A stretch of DNA of 64,000 bases from an uncultured Poribacteria bacterium (GTDB lineage Bacteria; Poribacteria; WGA-4E; WGA-3G), in the NCBI GenBank assembly GCA_951812525.1, contig OX638316.1:124001-188000 (forward strand), written 5' to 3'. Under the pieces are notes generated by a model. The model had not been told where the DNA came from and made no database searches. It saw only the letters and a program-made list of their open reading frames with translations. Position numbers and translations under genes: made by a program. This document shows positions 8,115-18,797 of the stretch, piece after piece (position 1 is the first letter of the stretch; each line of letters opens with the position of its first letter).

Positions 8115-9416
8115 CTACTTGTTATTCTGCCCTCTTTTTTGGACGCGGAGAAACGCCGGGATTTCCCAATCTGTACTACCCCGTTGCTGCGTATCCTTTC
8201 CGCGTGCTGGTCTGGGTTGCCGCGTCTGCTGAGGTGGTTGTTCCTCCTGTTCCATAGGTGGTTCGGCGGGTCTCCGACCACGAACTGGGGCAACAGACCT
8301 ACTTGGTAGTGCTCTATCAGCACTGGGTCTGGTCCTGCTGGGAGCTGGCGTACGTTGTTCGTGTGTAGGTGCAGGTTGTCTTTGATAAACGTCGGCGTCA
8401 TCATACCGTGGGGCGTATTCTCTTTCCTGACCGGGGAAGACATCGGATATATCAGAATCAAAACCTGTTGCGATGACAGTTACGAGGACTTCATCTCCAA
8501 GCTCCAATTCATCTTTGTAAACAAGACCGAAGATAATTTGAGCGTCGGTGGCGGTATCCTTAATGACTTGCATCGCTTCATCAAGTTCGTGCATCATGAA
8601 GTCAGGGGGTGCGGTAATGTTGACGATCATCCCGATAGCCCCAGCGATGTTCGTCTGTTCGAGGAGCGGCGAACTAATGGCTTGTTCTGCAGCGATCTGT
8701 GCGCGATTATCACCAGTTGCCCGTCCCATTCCCATCAAAGCACTACCTGCTTCTCGCATGATGGACTCAACGTCGGCGAAGTCAACGTTAATTTCGCCAG
8801 CCTCGGTGATGATATCAGAGATACTCTGAACACCATGGAGGAGGATTTGGTCTCCGATACGGAAAGCATCTCGAATTGGAAGTTTCCTATCCATCGTGTC
8901 AATGAGGCGTTGGTTTGGTACAACAATCACAGAATCTGCGGCGGCGCGGAGTTCGTCTAGCCCTGTTTCGGCTTGGTCTGCGCGGCGTTGTCCTTCAAAG
9001 TTAAAGGGTCTGGTTACAACGCCGATGGTAAGTGCTCCACGCTCTCGTGCGAGCGAAGCGATGAGCGGTGCTGCCCCGGTGCCTGTGCCGCCGCCCATAC
9101 CTGCGGTGATGAAGACCATGTTAGCGTTTTCGACGATAGTTTGAAGATGTTCCCTGTCTTCCTCAGCAGCTTTTCTACCAATATCGGGATTGGCACCTGA
9201 CCCTAAGCCCTCGGTGGTGTTAACACCAATCTGAATTTGGGTAGCCCCGCGGCAGGTCAGGAGTGCCTGTTGGTCTGTGTTAACGGCGTAAAATTCTATA
9301 CCGGTCAGTCCTGCTTCAATCATTCGTTTGACAGCGTTTCCACCTGCTCCGCCGACACCAATGACTTTAATTTTGGCGCGTAAGTTTTCAAATTCTTCTT
9401 GTTCAAATTCTATCAT
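8115..9416 (-). CDS. ftsZ: Cell division GTPase FtsZ
   Basis: A 433-residue tubulin homologue that polymerises into the Z ring at midcell. GTP-site loops are intact: GGAGGN (22-27), NTD (46-48) and the tubulin signature GGGTGTG (108-114). The catalytic T7 loop NVDFAD is at 210-215. A long Pro/Gln/Arg-rich linker (about 320-415) leads to the conserved C-terminal peptide DWEIPAFLR, which docks on FtsA. It is the last gene of the dcw cluster. A consensus promoter lies upstream at 9534-9562, so it can be transcribed separately. The fused FtsZ-like domain at 48544-49164 is about 60 percent identical over the GTP-binding half, by eye. Confidence 0.98.
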   Translation of the reverse strand: MIEFEQEEFENLRAKIKVIGVGGAGGNAVKRMIEAGLTGIEFYAVNTDQQALLTCRGATQIQIGVNTTEGLGSGANPDIGRKAAEEDREHLQTIVENANMVFITAGMGGGTGTGAAPLIASLARERGALTIGVVTRPFNFEGQRRADQAETGLDELRAAADSVIVVPNQRLIDTMDRKLPIRDAFRIGDQILLHGVQSISDIITEAGEINVDFADVESIMREAGSALMGMGRATGDNRAQIAAEQAISSPLLEQTNIAGAIGMIVNITAPPDFMMHELDEAMQVIKDTATDAQIIFGLVYKDELELGDEVLVTVIATGFDSDISDVFPGQEREYAPRYDDADVYQRQPAPTHEQRTPAPSRTRPSADRALPSRSVAPVRGRRPAEPPMEQEEQPPQQTRQPRPARGKDTQQRGSTDWEIPAFLRVQKRGQNNK

Positions 9417-9533
9417 TTTGGATTTCAGTTACTATTATATGCTACAGCAACCTAATTCCTCCTATCATTGTAGCCCCAATCTCCAGACTGAGGTTCCGTA
9501 GTAACTTTCATGGATCCGCTTTTTTCATATTAA

Positions 9534-9562
9534 ATTATACGTTATTAGACGACTTAAGTCAA
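9534..9562 (-). promoter_or_regulatory. Sigma-70 promoter for ftsZ
   Basis: On the minus strand TTGACT (9562-9557), a 17-base spacer and a perfect TATAAT (9539-9534). The predicted start near 9527 leaves an ftsZ leader of about 110 bases. It lies in the 198-base ftsA-ftsZ gap. Confidence 0.75.
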
Positions 9563-9614
9563 GTATTCCAGTAAGTTCAGCGTGTATAAGCATCTCGATA
9601 CTAAGACGGTGAAT

Positions 9615-10838
9615 TTAATATCCGAACCACTCTTTGATTCGTTGCAGGAGCGCTCCAAAACTATTACCGCGTTGGCGTAAATGGTTTTCATGTTCTTGCT
9701 GTCGCAAATTCTCACCGTAAAGACCGAGCCCTATGCCAGCAGCGTACATTGGATGATTTACACGGTCTGTTAATCCTTGTATTCCCTTGGGATATCCGAT
9801 TTGAACGCGGAGTTGTAACATAGCTTCAGCAAGTTCCTGGAGACCATCAATGAGTGCGGTGCCACCGGTAAATACGAGTCCACCTGGCAGCGGTGTATCA
9901 CCTAATTCATAACCGATGATCTCAAGAATTTCTGCCATACGATACTCGATAATTTGTGCAAGTTCATAGCGATCAATGAAACGGGGCTTTGCATCTGTAG
10001 CCACAGGAATTGGATGGACATCATCCATGGTCACCAATTCTGTCCATGCACATCCACGATGAATTTTCAGTTCCTCTGCTTCAGGGAGGGTAACTTTTAG
10101 ATATTGTGCGATGTCGTTAGTGATATGCTGCCCTCCGACGGGAATTACGGCTGTATGTTGGATAGAATCCTCTTTATACACAATGATTTCAGTGGTTCCA
10201 TCTCCGATGTCAACGAGTGCGATTCCTACCTCACGTTCATCTCTTGAGAGGACTGCTTGAGATGCAGCAAGGGGTGCTGCGACGAGTGTTTCGACAATAG
10301 GCACGCCAGCTTTTTCAATACTATTGAGCAAATTCTGGATAGCTGTGGTACCACCTGTAATGATATAGGCATAAGCTTCAAGGCGTGCGCCGGACATACC
10401 AACGGGTTCTCTGATACGACTCTGAGCATCAACGACGAAACTCTGTTGAATGACGTGGAGATTTTCGCGGTCGGATGGAATGGAGATAGCCTTTGCGGCA
10501 ACCATCGCTCGCTCAACATCTTCCTGTGTAATTTCGGTATTGGCGACAGAAACAACGCCATGCGAAGTTTGGCCTATGATATGCTCACCGGAGATTCCGA
10601 CGCAGACAGAATCTATTTTGACGCCTGCCATCAATTCTGCGCTGGAAATGGCTTTGCGAATAGCTTCGGCTGTTTGATTTATGTCAACGACGACTCCTCC
10701 TCGAAGCCCTTTGGAAGGTGCGTGCCCAACGCCGACGATCCCTATTTTTTCAGTGCTTCCTGCCAGTGTATTTCCAACAATTACCGAAATTTTGCTCGAT
10801 CCGATATCAAGTCCTGCGATAACATTCTGTTTAGGCAT
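9615..10838 (-). CDS. ftsA: Cell division protein FtsA
   Basis: A 407-residue actin-fold ATPase that tethers FtsZ filaments to the membrane and recruits later division proteins. The phosphate-1 motif is at the N terminus (VIAGLDIGSSKISVIVG). Phosphate-2 appears as VDIGDGTTEIIVY, and the adenosine loop as GLVFTGGTALIDG. The C terminus (LQRIKEWFGY) is a plausible amphipathic membrane-targeting helix. A strong AGGAGGTG lies about 12 bases upstream of the ATG, and AGGT/ACCT within that leader could form a small hairpin bringing the site closer. It sits between ftsQ and ftsZ as usual. Confidence 0.97.
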   Translation of the reverse strand: MPKQNVIAGLDIGSSKISVIVGNTLAGSTEKIGIVGVGHAPSKGLRGGVVVDINQTAEAIRKAISSAELMAGVKIDSVCVGISGEHIIGQTSHGVVSVANTEITQEDVERAMVAAKAISIPSDRENLHVIQQSFVVDAQSRIREPVGMSGARLEAYAYIITGGTTAIQNLLNSIEKAGVPIVETLVAAPLAASQAVLSRDEREVGIALVDIGDGTTEIIVYKEDSIQHTAVIPVGGQHITNDIAQYLKVTLPEAEELKIHRGCAWTELVTMDDVHPIPVATDAKPRFIDRYELAQIIEYRMAEILEIIGYELGDTPLPGGLVFTGGTALIDGLQELAEAMLQLRVQIGYPKGIQGLTDRVNHPMYAAGIGLGLYGENLRQQEHENHLRQRGNSFGALLQRIKEWFGY

Positions 10839-11007
10839 TTAGGTTTTTCACCTCCTTTGTCTTTGCTCCGAAGAAGATCAGTGCAAATATTGTCAGTTCC
10901 CGGCAATCCGAGATGAGATGCCCAATGACGAGTCATCTCTTAAAGCTTCATATAGTTGAGAGATAGCGTTTCTGTATTTCCACGTCCCAATATTCATGAA
11001 ATAGACG

Positions 11008-11994
11008 CTATTTGGTTTCAGCATAACCCCCTAAATAAAGTGAATCTTCAAATCTTGCGTCTAAGTAGGGTTGTGTAGCATCCGGATGCGCCCTGAGAAG
11101 TTCGAGTACACGGACTTTGTGCTGCTTCAAAAGCAGCGTGATATGACGAAGTCCAGACGCAATCGCATCCTCAGCAATCCACACTGGCAGAGGCAACCCC
11201 TCAATTTGTATCTTAATTTGCTGCGACCGGCTCGCGTCAATGCTTTCTATTTGTGTTGCAAGCCCGGACTGCTGAAGTAAAGAGGTTTCCAAGATCTCTA
11301 CTCCCAAGGGTACTCCGGAGGTTTGGACAACAGTTCCTACTTTAGGCAGTTTATCACCGGCTGCAACAAGTGTCACCATCTTTCGGAACCGTCCATCTAT
11401 CGGCATCCCTGATTTCCCAACATCTATACTTTCCAAAACATGTGCGTCAACATCCACCAAGAAAAACGAGCTCTCGCGATCAGCGGTTGTGCCGGGAACA
11501 GGTGGTGTTTTAAAACCCTCATAAAATTTGAGCAAGGCAAAAGGTTCACGCTCGGTAATTTCAATAGTGAGTGAACGTTTCATCACATGCTTGGAGACGC
11601 GGGCTTCTTTAATATAACTCAGCTTCTCTTTAAGATAAGTAACTGTACGCGCTTCAGAATCTGTAACGATATTGTCTAACTGTTCAGCTAATATATCATA
11701 GATTTGTGCTTCTGTATAGTGCGCATTTCCAGACAGTTCAAAGGAAACATATTCAACACCGAAAAAACCGAGTGTTACCTTGGCGATAAAAGCCAAAGTA
11801 AGCACAATAGCGACAACGAAGGTCACACGCCGTAATATATATACCTTGGCATTAGGATGCTTACCAAGCCGCTTTGTAGGCATTGAAGTTTCCCGAACAT
11901 AGGCTTTACGTTTTTTGCGTCGGGAGAGGGCAAACATTCGCGTGCTGTTGGCTACCGCGGTGTGTTCTCGGCTCAATATCAATGGAATGTGCAT
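11008..11994 (-). CDS. ftsQ: Cell division protein FtsQ/DivIB
   Basis: A 328-residue bitopic membrane protein of the divisome core. A basic cytoplasmic region (1-57) precedes one membrane helix at about 58-77. Then comes a POTRA domain (VEYVSFELSGNAHYTEAQIYDILAEQ, split here for reference at about residues 81-106) and the beta domain. FtsQ links early and late divisome proteins through FtsB/FtsL. The N terminus is longer than usual; a later ATG at 11883 would give a more typical cytoplasmic tail. Position between murC and ftsA supports the call, since overall sequence conservation is low in this family. Confidence 0.88.
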   Translation of the reverse strand: MHIPLILSREHTAVANSTRMFALSRRKKRKAYVRETSMPTKRLGKHPNAKVYILRRVTFVVAIVLTLAFIAKVTLGFFGVEYVSFELSGNAHYTEAQIYDILAEQLDNIVTDSEARTVTYLKEKLSYIKEARVSKHVMKRSLTIEITEREPFALLKFYEGFKTPPVPGTTADRESSFFLVDVDAHVLESIDVGKSGMPIDGRFRKMVTLVAAGDKLPKVGTVVQTSGVPLGVEILETSLLQQSGLATQIESIDASRSQQIKIQIEGLPLPVWIAEDAIASGLRHITLLLKQHKVRVLELLRAHPDATQPYLDARFEDSLYLGGYAETK

Positions 11995-12091
11995 CTGAAT
12001 ACTTTTACTTTTCCGGTGCGCGATTCAAGCAAAACTTATAGATAGAATACGAAACTATTACAAAAGAAGATACAAGAAGATAGAAGAACGA

Positions 12092-13459
12092 TTAATTTTC
12101 GGCTTGAAGTCTTGTTAAGAATTCTCGTCCCACCTTACTGATATCCCCAGCCCCCAAGGTAATGACAATATCGTCTGGACGGGTTATCTCCATGAGGACA
12201 TCGGTAATTTCACCTGTATCGGGTACATAGAGTACCTGTCGATGTCCGTGTGCCTGTATTGCGTCTGCTAATTTTTCAGCGGTAACATTTTCAATTGGTG
12301 CTTCGCCGGCACTATAGATTGAAGTAACAATGAGTACATCTGCTTGATAAAAGGATCGTGAGAATTCATCTGCCAAATCTCTGACGCGCTGATAGCGATG
12401 TGGTTGAAAGACTGCGACGATACGACGTTTGTAACCGTCGCGAGCCCCACTGAGTGCTGCTTTTAATTTCGCCGGATTATGTGCATAATCATCAACAACG
12501 ATAATATCATTGACCTCGCCAAGTATTTCAAAACGACGATGTACACCTGAAAATGATTCAAGACTTTTCCGAATCTGCTCAAACGGGATGTCGAGCTCAA
12601 GCCCAACGGCTATAGCTGCCAAGGAATTGGAAATATTATGGCGTCCGGGCATTTTAAGATGGACTTCGCCGTAGAGATGTCCATTTTTACGGACCCGGTA
12701 GCGCGACGTTGGACCTTCAACAACAATTCCCTCAGCAACCAGGTCTGCCTGGGTCTCAAGCCCGTAGGTAACATATCGCTTCTCAATTCGCGGAATGAAC
12801 TTCTGAATATTCTCGGCATCCAAGCATAGGACAGCAGTGCCGTAAAAAGGGACTTTGTTAATGAATTTGAGAAAGGTTTCGCCAATTTCGGTAACACTAC
12901 TATAATAATCGAGATGGTCAGCGTCTACTGAAGTGACAACGGCAACAGTCGGGTAGAACATCTCAATAGAACCGTAAGCCTCGTCTGCCTCAATGACCAT
13001 AACATCGCCTTCGCCACTTCGGGCATGGCTGCCGTTCATGAGTTTCCCGCCAACGACGACTGTTGGATCAAGGCTGCTAAGCACTGTAGCAGTCATAGCA
13101 GTAGTCGTTGTTTTTCCGTGTGTTCCGCTGACTGCAACGCTATATCGCATCCGAGTGATTTCATTGAGCATCTCGGCACCCCTAACGATAGGGATTTTAT
13201 GTGCTTGTGCAGCGAGGAGCTCCGAATTGTCAGGAGGAATAGCTGGAGAAACAACGACGACATCTGCACCATGCATCTGCGCTGCGGCATGTCCATAGAA
13301 GACGGTCACGCCGATATCTCGTAGATGCTCTGTTGTATCCGACTTTTTGATGTCTGAGCCTGTCACCTGGAACCCGAGGTCCAACAAGATTTCAGCAATG
13401 CCGCTTAAGCCAGCACCACCGATACCGATAATATGAATATGTTGTGTTTTTCCAAACAT
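12092..13459 (-). CDS. murC: UDP-N-acetylmuramate-L-alanine ligase MurC
   Basis: A 455-residue cytoplasmic Mur ligase that adds L-Ala to UDP-MurNAc, the first peptide-stem step. The N-terminal Rossmann-like domain shows HIIGIGGAGLSGIAEIL, the ATP P-loop GTHGKTTT is at 113-120, and the central and C-terminal ligase domains are complete (DDYAHNPAKLKAAL, FQPHRYQR). Length is typical. The usual next gene, murB, which makes its substrate, is missing from this cluster. Confidence 0.97.
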   Translation of the reverse strand: MFGKTQHIHIIGIGGAGLSGIAEILLDLGFQVTGSDIKKSDTTEHLRDIGVTVFYGHAAAQMHGADVVVVSPAIPPDNSELLAAQAHKIPIVRGAEMLNEITRMRYSVAVSGTHGKTTTTAMTATVLSSLDPTVVVGGKLMNGSHARSGEGDVMVIEADEAYGSIEMFYPTVAVVTSVDADHLDYYSSVTEIGETFLKFINKVPFYGTAVLCLDAENIQKFIPRIEKRYVTYGLETQADLVAEGIVVEGPTSRYRVRKNGHLYGEVHLKMPGRHNISNSLAAIAVGLELDIPFEQIRKSLESFSGVHRRFEILGEVNDIIVVDDYAHNPAKLKAALSGARDGYKRRIVAVFQPHRYQRVRDLADEFSRSFYQADVLIVTSIYSAGEAPIENVTAEKLADAIQAHGHRQVLYVPDTGEITDVLMEITRPDDIVITLGAGDISKVGREFLTRLQAEN

Positions 13460-13611
13460 GTCGTTGTTTTCACCTTTACCCGAAATACGCCATAATAGTT
13501 TCTTTTAAATTTTGAAAATCTGTGTAGAAATCATTTCCGAGTTTGATTTTAGTATCTCTTAATTTTTTAACCTATTGCGAGGCTGAAAATCAACCTTAAT
13601 TGTATAAAAAC

Positions 13612-14811
13612 CTAAGCGTACGAAAGAATAGACTTGGCAATGTGATCGCTAGCATGTGGTTTACCGAGTGCTTGACTCGCAGCCACCATTCGTTCATGTG
13701 TATTTTCGTCAAGTGCGATGTCCATAAGATTTTGGACAAGAGATTCTACTGTAAACGTGCCTTGTTCCAGCACAACTGCACCTCCCTTCTCCGCAACAGC
13801 ACGCGCATTCAACACCTGATCATTCCCTGTTTGCGAGGGTAAAGGTATAAAGATTGCGGGGATACCACAAGCAGTGACTTCAGCAACAGTCATCCCTCCT
13901 GCTCTGCAAATCATAATGTCGGCTACGCTATAGATCTCCTCAACAGCATCAAAGAAGGGTTGGACGCAATACCGGAATTCCTGATGCGATCCAAGTTTGT
14001 TGTGATACGCTTCCTGAACAGTCTGTGCCTCAGCTGCACCGGTCTGATGTACAATTTGGAGTCGATCAGCATATTCCAGCAAATGGGGAAGCGTCTCCGC
14101 GATTGCGTTATTGATAGCCCGTGCGCCCTGACTTCCACCCATTACAAAGATTGTTTTCCGATTTGGACACAACCCAAATTTCTGGTAAGTCGCTTCAGAC
14201 TTTGAAAATGCGGCAATTGCAGGGCGGATCGGATTGCCTGTCACCTCTACACTCATAGTGTGTTGGAACGAACGACTATTGTGAACGGATTCCATTGCCA
14301 GATACGCCATTTTTGCCCAACGCGCTAGGACCCCATTTGTTAAACCGACAGAGGCATTCTGTTCTTGGATAGCGATTGGGATTCTGCGCAGCAGCCCTGC
14401 TAAAAGCACCGGACCTGAGACATACCCCCCTGTTCCTATAACAATGTCGGGTTTCAGTTCCTTCATGTAGTGCAATGACTGAGTGAGCCCGCGAAATGCT
14501 TTCCAGAGGACCGGGGCCCACTGTAAAGTTAAACGGCGCGGAAAACCGGCAACAGAAATGGGCATGAAACGGAAACCGTGTTGTGGGACCAGCTTTGATT
14601 CCAAGCGGTCTCTACCACCGATGAATATAATATCCACTGTAGCATCCAAGCGTTGCAGTGCTTGGGCAATGCCGATGGCAGGATAGATATGTCCGCCTGT
14701 CCCACCGCCTGCGATAACCACTTTTTTTTGTGTTTTCCACTCTCCAGCAGGCATTTGATAGAGACTACCTGCCCTTGATAAATCTGTATTATCCAATTTA
14801 GAATCAATCAT
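13612..14811 (-). CDS. murG: Lipid II synthase MurG
   Basis: A glycosyltransferase (GT-B fold) that transfers GlcNAc onto lipid I at the inner membrane face. The N-terminal GGGTGGHIYPA glycine loop and the C-terminal donor-site region (VMGGSQGARAIN, then CRAGGMTVAEVTACGIPAIFIPLPS) are intact. ATG 14811 is used here (399 residues). A later ATG at 14754 would remove a non-conserved N-terminal extension and may be the real start; a TTG at 14826 is also possible. Ribosome binding sites are weak at all three. Confidence 0.96.
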   Translation of the reverse strand: MIDSKLDNTDLSRAGSLYQMPAGEWKTQKKVVIAGGGTGGHIYPAIGIAQALQRLDATVDIIFIGGRDRLESKLVPQHGFRFMPISVAGFPRRLTLQWAPVLWKAFRGLTQSLHYMKELKPDIVIGTGGYVSGPVLLAGLLRRIPIAIQEQNASVGLTNGVLARWAKMAYLAMESVHNSRSFQHTMSVEVTGNPIRPAIAAFSKSEATYQKFGLCPNRKTIFVMGGSQGARAINNAIAETLPHLLEYADRLQIVHQTGAAEAQTVQEAYHNKLGSHQEFRYCVQPFFDAVEEIYSVADIMICRAGGMTVAEVTACGIPAIFIPLPSQTGNDQVLNARAVAEKGGAVVLEQGTFTVESLVQNLMDIALDENTHERMVAASQALGKPHASDHIAKSILSYA

Positions 14812-14878
14812 AGTTAACGCTATCAAAATCCATCTAACCGTGTGGTATAGAAACGGCGAGCGAAGCTGCAGTCCTTTA

Positions 14879-16150
14879 TTAATCCTTAGCCGAACTGGTG
14901 TGCCGCGATATATTTAAAAGAATGCCGACACTTACCAAACTAAGGACAATCGACGAGCCGCCATAGCTAATAAACGGCAATGTAATGCCTTTCGTCGGTA
15001 ACAACCCTGTCACAACACCGATGTTGATGAACGCTTGTAAACCGATGAGGATTGTAATACCAGTAGCGAGTAAGGATGCAAAGAGGTCTGACGCATTCCG
15101 AGCAATGTGTAACCCTCGCCATATAAACAACATGAAAAGGATCGTTACAGCTACTGCACCAATGAATCCGAATTCTTCTCCTAACACTGCGAAGATAAAA
15201 TCTGTGTGTGGATAGGGAAGTCTCGATATTTTCTGAAGGCTACTGTCAATCCCAGCGCCGAGGAGTCCACCACCTTCAAGAGCATCCAGCGATCGGGTTA
15301 GCTGATAGTTTGCTGCGCTCGGGGATTTCAACATGGCGAAATAGTCCAAGAACCGTTTCAGTCTATACGGGTCTCGAATTATGAGTACACTGACGAGTCC
15401 ACCGCCTACACCGACGAGTGTCAATGTGTGTAGAATCCGAATGCCACCAATAAATAGGACGATACAGACAGTCACCGCCAACAAGAATGCGGAACCAAAA
15501 TCAGGCTGGGCTGCGACCAATCCGAAGGCGGCACCGACAATCAGCATATTCGGCAGTATACCGTTAAATAGGCTTTTAACGCGCTCTGGATCTCGGCTTA
15601 TGAAGTGCGCTACATGGATGACTAACGCTATTTTCGCGAATTCAACGGGTTGAAAATTGACGGGTAAGTTTCCTATACGGATCCAGCGGTTAAACCTACC
15701 GCCCTCCGCGCCTTGCACACTTACGCTTAAACTTGGCACGAAAACTAACAGCAATCCTACAAAGGAGAGTAGTAAAAAAAGATTTGCGAACCTAGCGTAA
15801 AATCTATAGGGAAAATAGGAAGTCACAAACATTCCCGTCAAGCCGATTGCACAGGCAATAATGTGTATTTGCAAATAACGGTAGCTGTAACCATCATAGT
15901 GTCTTGAAGAAAGCAGATGGCTTGAACTGTAGACCATCAAGATACCTATGGCAATGAGTGAGAAGGTGAGCGCAATCACACCTCGATCCATGCGCCCAGG
16001 TCTTGAGACAGGTGTTGCCTCCGCCACGCGTTTTTGATTTTCTTCCACAACACTATAGGCGCGCGTGTTTGTCCAATAACTACGTCCGGACTTTACATTA
16101 GTCGAGGCGTTTCGATTGTTACGGTCGGTTTTTTGGAAGTCGCGTAGCAT
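14879..16150 (-). CDS. ftsW: Division septum glycosyltransferase FtsW
   Basis: A 423-residue SEDS-family polytopic membrane protein with about ten membrane helices after a 55-residue charged cytoplasmic tail. SEDS proteins polymerise lipid II together with a class B PBP, here FtsI at 24142-25947. Recognisable segments are PVNFQPVEFAKIALVIHVAH, PDFGSAFLLAVTVCIVLF and the C-terminal GLLPTKGITLPFISYGGSS. The extended basic N terminus is unusual but not unique. It stands between murD and murG as in standard dcw clusters. Confidence 0.95.
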   Translation of the reverse strand: MLRDFQKTDRNNRNASTNVKSGRSYWTNTRAYSVVEENQKRVAEATPVSRPGRMDRGVIALTFSLIAIGILMVYSSSHLLSSRHYDGYSYRYLQIHIIACAIGLTGMFVTSYFPYRFYARFANLFLLLSFVGLLLVFVPSLSVSVQGAEGGRFNRWIRIGNLPVNFQPVEFAKIALVIHVAHFISRDPERVKSLFNGILPNMLIVGAAFGLVAAQPDFGSAFLLAVTVCIVLFIGGIRILHTLTLVGVGGGLVSVLIIRDPYRLKRFLDYFAMLKSPSAANYQLTRSLDALEGGGLLGAGIDSSLQKISRLPYPHTDFIFAVLGEEFGFIGAVAVTILFMLFIWRGLHIARNASDLFASLLATGITILIGLQAFINIGVVTGLLPTKGITLPFISYGGSSIVLSLVSVGILLNISRHTSSAKD

Positions 16151-16167
16151 TGTAGCGTTTTAATCCT

Positions 16168-17571
16168 CTACTTAAGCTGTTGAAGGGCATGAACTGCGTC
16201 TTTAAAGTCTACACCGCGTGCTTTATAGTCAGTGTACATATCAAAACTTGCATTGGCAGGTGACAAGAGAACAACATCACCCGCTGATGCCTGTTTGTAG
16301 GCAATCTGGACTGCTTCCGTCATTGTCCTTGCCTTTATTATGTCTGTTGTATCGGCAAGTGCCTTCTCAATCTGCTGCGTGTATTCCCCAAGCATTACAG
16401 CGACTTTGACTCGGTTCCGAACGATTTCACACAACGGTGTATAGTCGTTTCCCTTATCATAACCACCCATTATCAGGACGACTCGGTGCCCCTCTATCGA
16501 TTCAAGCGCGGCTTTGACCGCTGCTACGTTTGTCGCCTTTGAATCGTTTATGAACTCAATACCATCCACCGTTCTCACCGTCTCGAAAGCGTGAGCTAAA
16601 GCGGTGTGCGACGTGTCGAAATTCTGGAGTGCTGTCCGAATTTGCGCCCCTGTGACACCCAAAATTCGCCCGACAGCCGCTGCTGCGAGAACATTTTGGA
16701 GATTATGTGCCCCAGGAAGCGGAATATCTTTTAAATCACAAATTCTCTCTCGGACACCGTCGGTCTGTGCGAAAAGTTCTGTTCCGTCTCTAAATGTGCC
16801 TGAAAACGATGGATTTTCACGGCCAACTTTGTCCGTAAAATAGACGACTTTTGCCGCTGTAGATGCAGCGAAATCTTTGACGGAAGCATCTGAACCGTTG
16901 AGAATCATCCAGTCATCCGTAGTCTGGTTCGCAGAAATTTTCTGTTTTGCCTCGCGATAATCGGACATCGTCCGATGTCTATCCAAGTGATCTCTTGAGA
17001 GGTTGAGTACAACACTCACCAGCGGATGAAAAGTGAACGTGCCTTCTAACTGAAAACTGCTCGCCTCAAGGACGACAATGTCTCGGTTTGTAAGATTTTG
17101 GACCTCTGTTGCCAACGGCACCCCGATGTTCCCTGCGATGCAGACATTGTGAAACCTACCACCTTCTTTTAGTATCGCCGCCGTGAGCAGTGTCGTAGTG
17201 GATTTACCCTTCGTTCCAGTAATAGCGACAATCGGTGCTGGACATATCCGTGCAGCAACTTCCAATTCGGCGAGAATCGGAATGTTCTGCGCCTGTGCTT
17301 CACACAAGATCGGAATATCCAGAGGCACACCCGGGGAGACGACTATAAAATCAATATCAGCGATGCACTCGGTTGGATGTCCACCGAGATATTTTTGGAT
17401 TTCACCAGGTTCAGAAAATTCATTGAGTATCGTAATTTCTGCTGATAATGCTTCGGACGTGCGTTTATCTGTGAGAGTGACAGATGCCCCTCGTGTATGC
17501 AACAGTTTCGTAGCGGCGACCCCACTCCGATTCAATCCAAAGACTGTAACACGTTTCCCTTGTAGTTGCAT
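16168..17571 (-). CDS. murD: UDP-MurNAc-L-Ala-D-Glu ligase MurD
   Basis: A 467-residue cytoplasmic Mur ligase adding D-Glu to UDP-MurNAc-L-Ala. N-terminal VFGLNRSGVAATKLL is the substrate nucleotide-binding region, the P-loop is GTKGKSTT (119-126), and NDSKATN and LMGGYDKGNDY mark the later domains. Length is typical. It lies between mraY and ftsW, matching the conserved dcw order. Confidence 0.97.
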   Translation of the reverse strand: MQLQGKRVTVFGLNRSGVAATKLLHTRGASVTLTDKRTSEALSAEITILNEFSEPGEIQKYLGGHPTECIADIDFIVVSPGVPLDIPILCEAQAQNIPILAELEVAARICPAPIVAITGTKGKSTTTLLTAAILKEGGRFHNVCIAGNIGVPLATEVQNLTNRDIVVLEASSFQLEGTFTFHPLVSVVLNLSRDHLDRHRTMSDYREAKQKISANQTTDDWMILNGSDASVKDFAASTAAKVVYFTDKVGRENPSFSGTFRDGTELFAQTDGVRERICDLKDIPLPGAHNLQNVLAAAAVGRILGVTGAQIRTALQNFDTSHTALAHAFETVRTVDGIEFINDSKATNVAAVKAALESIEGHRVVLIMGGYDKGNDYTPLCEIVRNRVKVAVMLGEYTQQIEKALADTTDIIKARTMTEAVQIAYKQASAGDVVLLSPANASFDMYTDYKARGVDFKDAVHALQQLK

Positions 17572-17637
17572 TTTTTGTCCAAGATCCAGCGAAAAACATC
17601 TGAATTTACGAGCACCGTTAATATAAGGCTATTTACT

Positions 17638-18756
17638 TTACCTAAGTTTCAGCGTACTTAAGGCTATCAAGACTAAGATAAACCCGACAATCCAGAACCG
17701 GATAACGACTTTGGATTCTTTCCATCCTGATAGCAGGAAATGGTAGTGGATCGGTGACATCTTAAACACCCGCTTGCCAAACGTCCGAAACGACCAGACC
17801 TGAATAATAACCGATAAAACTTCAACAACGAAAATAGCACCGACGATTAGGAGCAAAAATTCCTGTTTTATCAGGACTGCCACGGTTCCGAGCGTCGCTC
17901 CAAGTACTAAGGATCCGGTATCTCCCATAATAACTTGCGCAGGATGACTGTTATACCATAAAAAACCTATACCAGCACCAACCAACGCTGCACAGAAAAT
18001 TGCTGTAACTTCCCCACTTACTGGTAAGTGGAAGATGTTCAGATACGCTGCGATCTCATTGTGGCTTGTCATATATCCGACTATTCCGAGCGTACCTGCG
18101 ACGAAGAGCGTGGATCCGATTGCTAACCCGTCCATACCATCCGTGAGATTGACAGCGTTTGATGTCCCAACGATCACCAATGTTGCGAAAGGGATAAACA
18201 GGACTCCTAAATCCGGCTGTATCTCCTTGAAAAATGGCAGGCTCAGAGAGGAACGCGTTACGACATCTCCGCCGTGCCCTGCTCCCCATTGGTAAAGATA
18301 GACTGCAATTCCCAATGCCCCTATGGTTTGAAGTCCAATTTTATGCCACCCACGCAGCCCTAACGACTGCTGTTTTACCAGCTTGCTATAATCATCTAAG
18401 AAGCCGAGCCCCCCGAACCAAAGCGTTGTCAATACCATCAAGTAGATATAAGGCTGGTCTAAACGCGACCAGAAGACCACTGATATCAGAACAGATACGA
18501 TGATGAGAACGCCCCCCATTGTGGGTATACCGGCTTTGTTCTGATTTTCGGTATTTTTTTGGGCTTGTGCCACCTCCTCCTGAATATGTTCTCCAATGCG
18601 CAGCTGCTTCAATTTCTCTATCATGAAAGGTCCCAAAGCGAGAGAAATGAGGAGCGCGGTAGCTGTTGCATAAATTGCACGAAAACTAATATAACGAAAG
18701 ACATTGAACAGCGAAAAAACATCAACAAGGTTTTCGTATAGGAGATGGTAGAACAT
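17638..18756 (-). CDS. mraY: Phospho-MurNAc-pentapeptide translocase MraY
   Basis: A 372-residue polytopic membrane enzyme that transfers phospho-MurNAc-pentapeptide to undecaprenyl phosphate, forming lipid I. About ten membrane helices are visible. Catalytic signatures are present: FLDDYSKL, NAVNLTDGMDGLA and the C-terminal SPIHYHFLLSGWKE. GIPTMGGVLII near residue 75 is also diagnostic. Here its upstream neighbour is ddl rather than murF. Confidence 0.97.
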   Translation of the reverse strand: MFYHLLYENLVDVFSLFNVFRYISFRAIYATATALLISLALGPFMIEKLKQLRIGEHIQEEVAQAQKNTENQNKAGIPTMGGVLIIVSVLISVVFWSRLDQPYIYLMVLTTLWFGGLGFLDDYSKLVKQQSLGLRGWHKIGLQTIGALGIAVYLYQWGAGHGGDVVTRSSLSLPFFKEIQPDLGVLFIPFATLVIVGTSNAVNLTDGMDGLAIGSTLFVAGTLGIVGYMTSHNEIAAYLNIFHLPVSGEVTAIFCAALVGAGIGFLWYNSHPAQVIMGDTGSLVLGATLGTVAVLIKQEFLLLIVGAIFVVEVLSVIIQVWSFRTFGKRVFKMSPIHYHFLLSGWKESKVVIRFWIVGFILVLIALSTLKLR

Positions 18757-18797
18757 TTTTCCCTACAAAAAAGCGATAGCGACTTTACAACAACGCA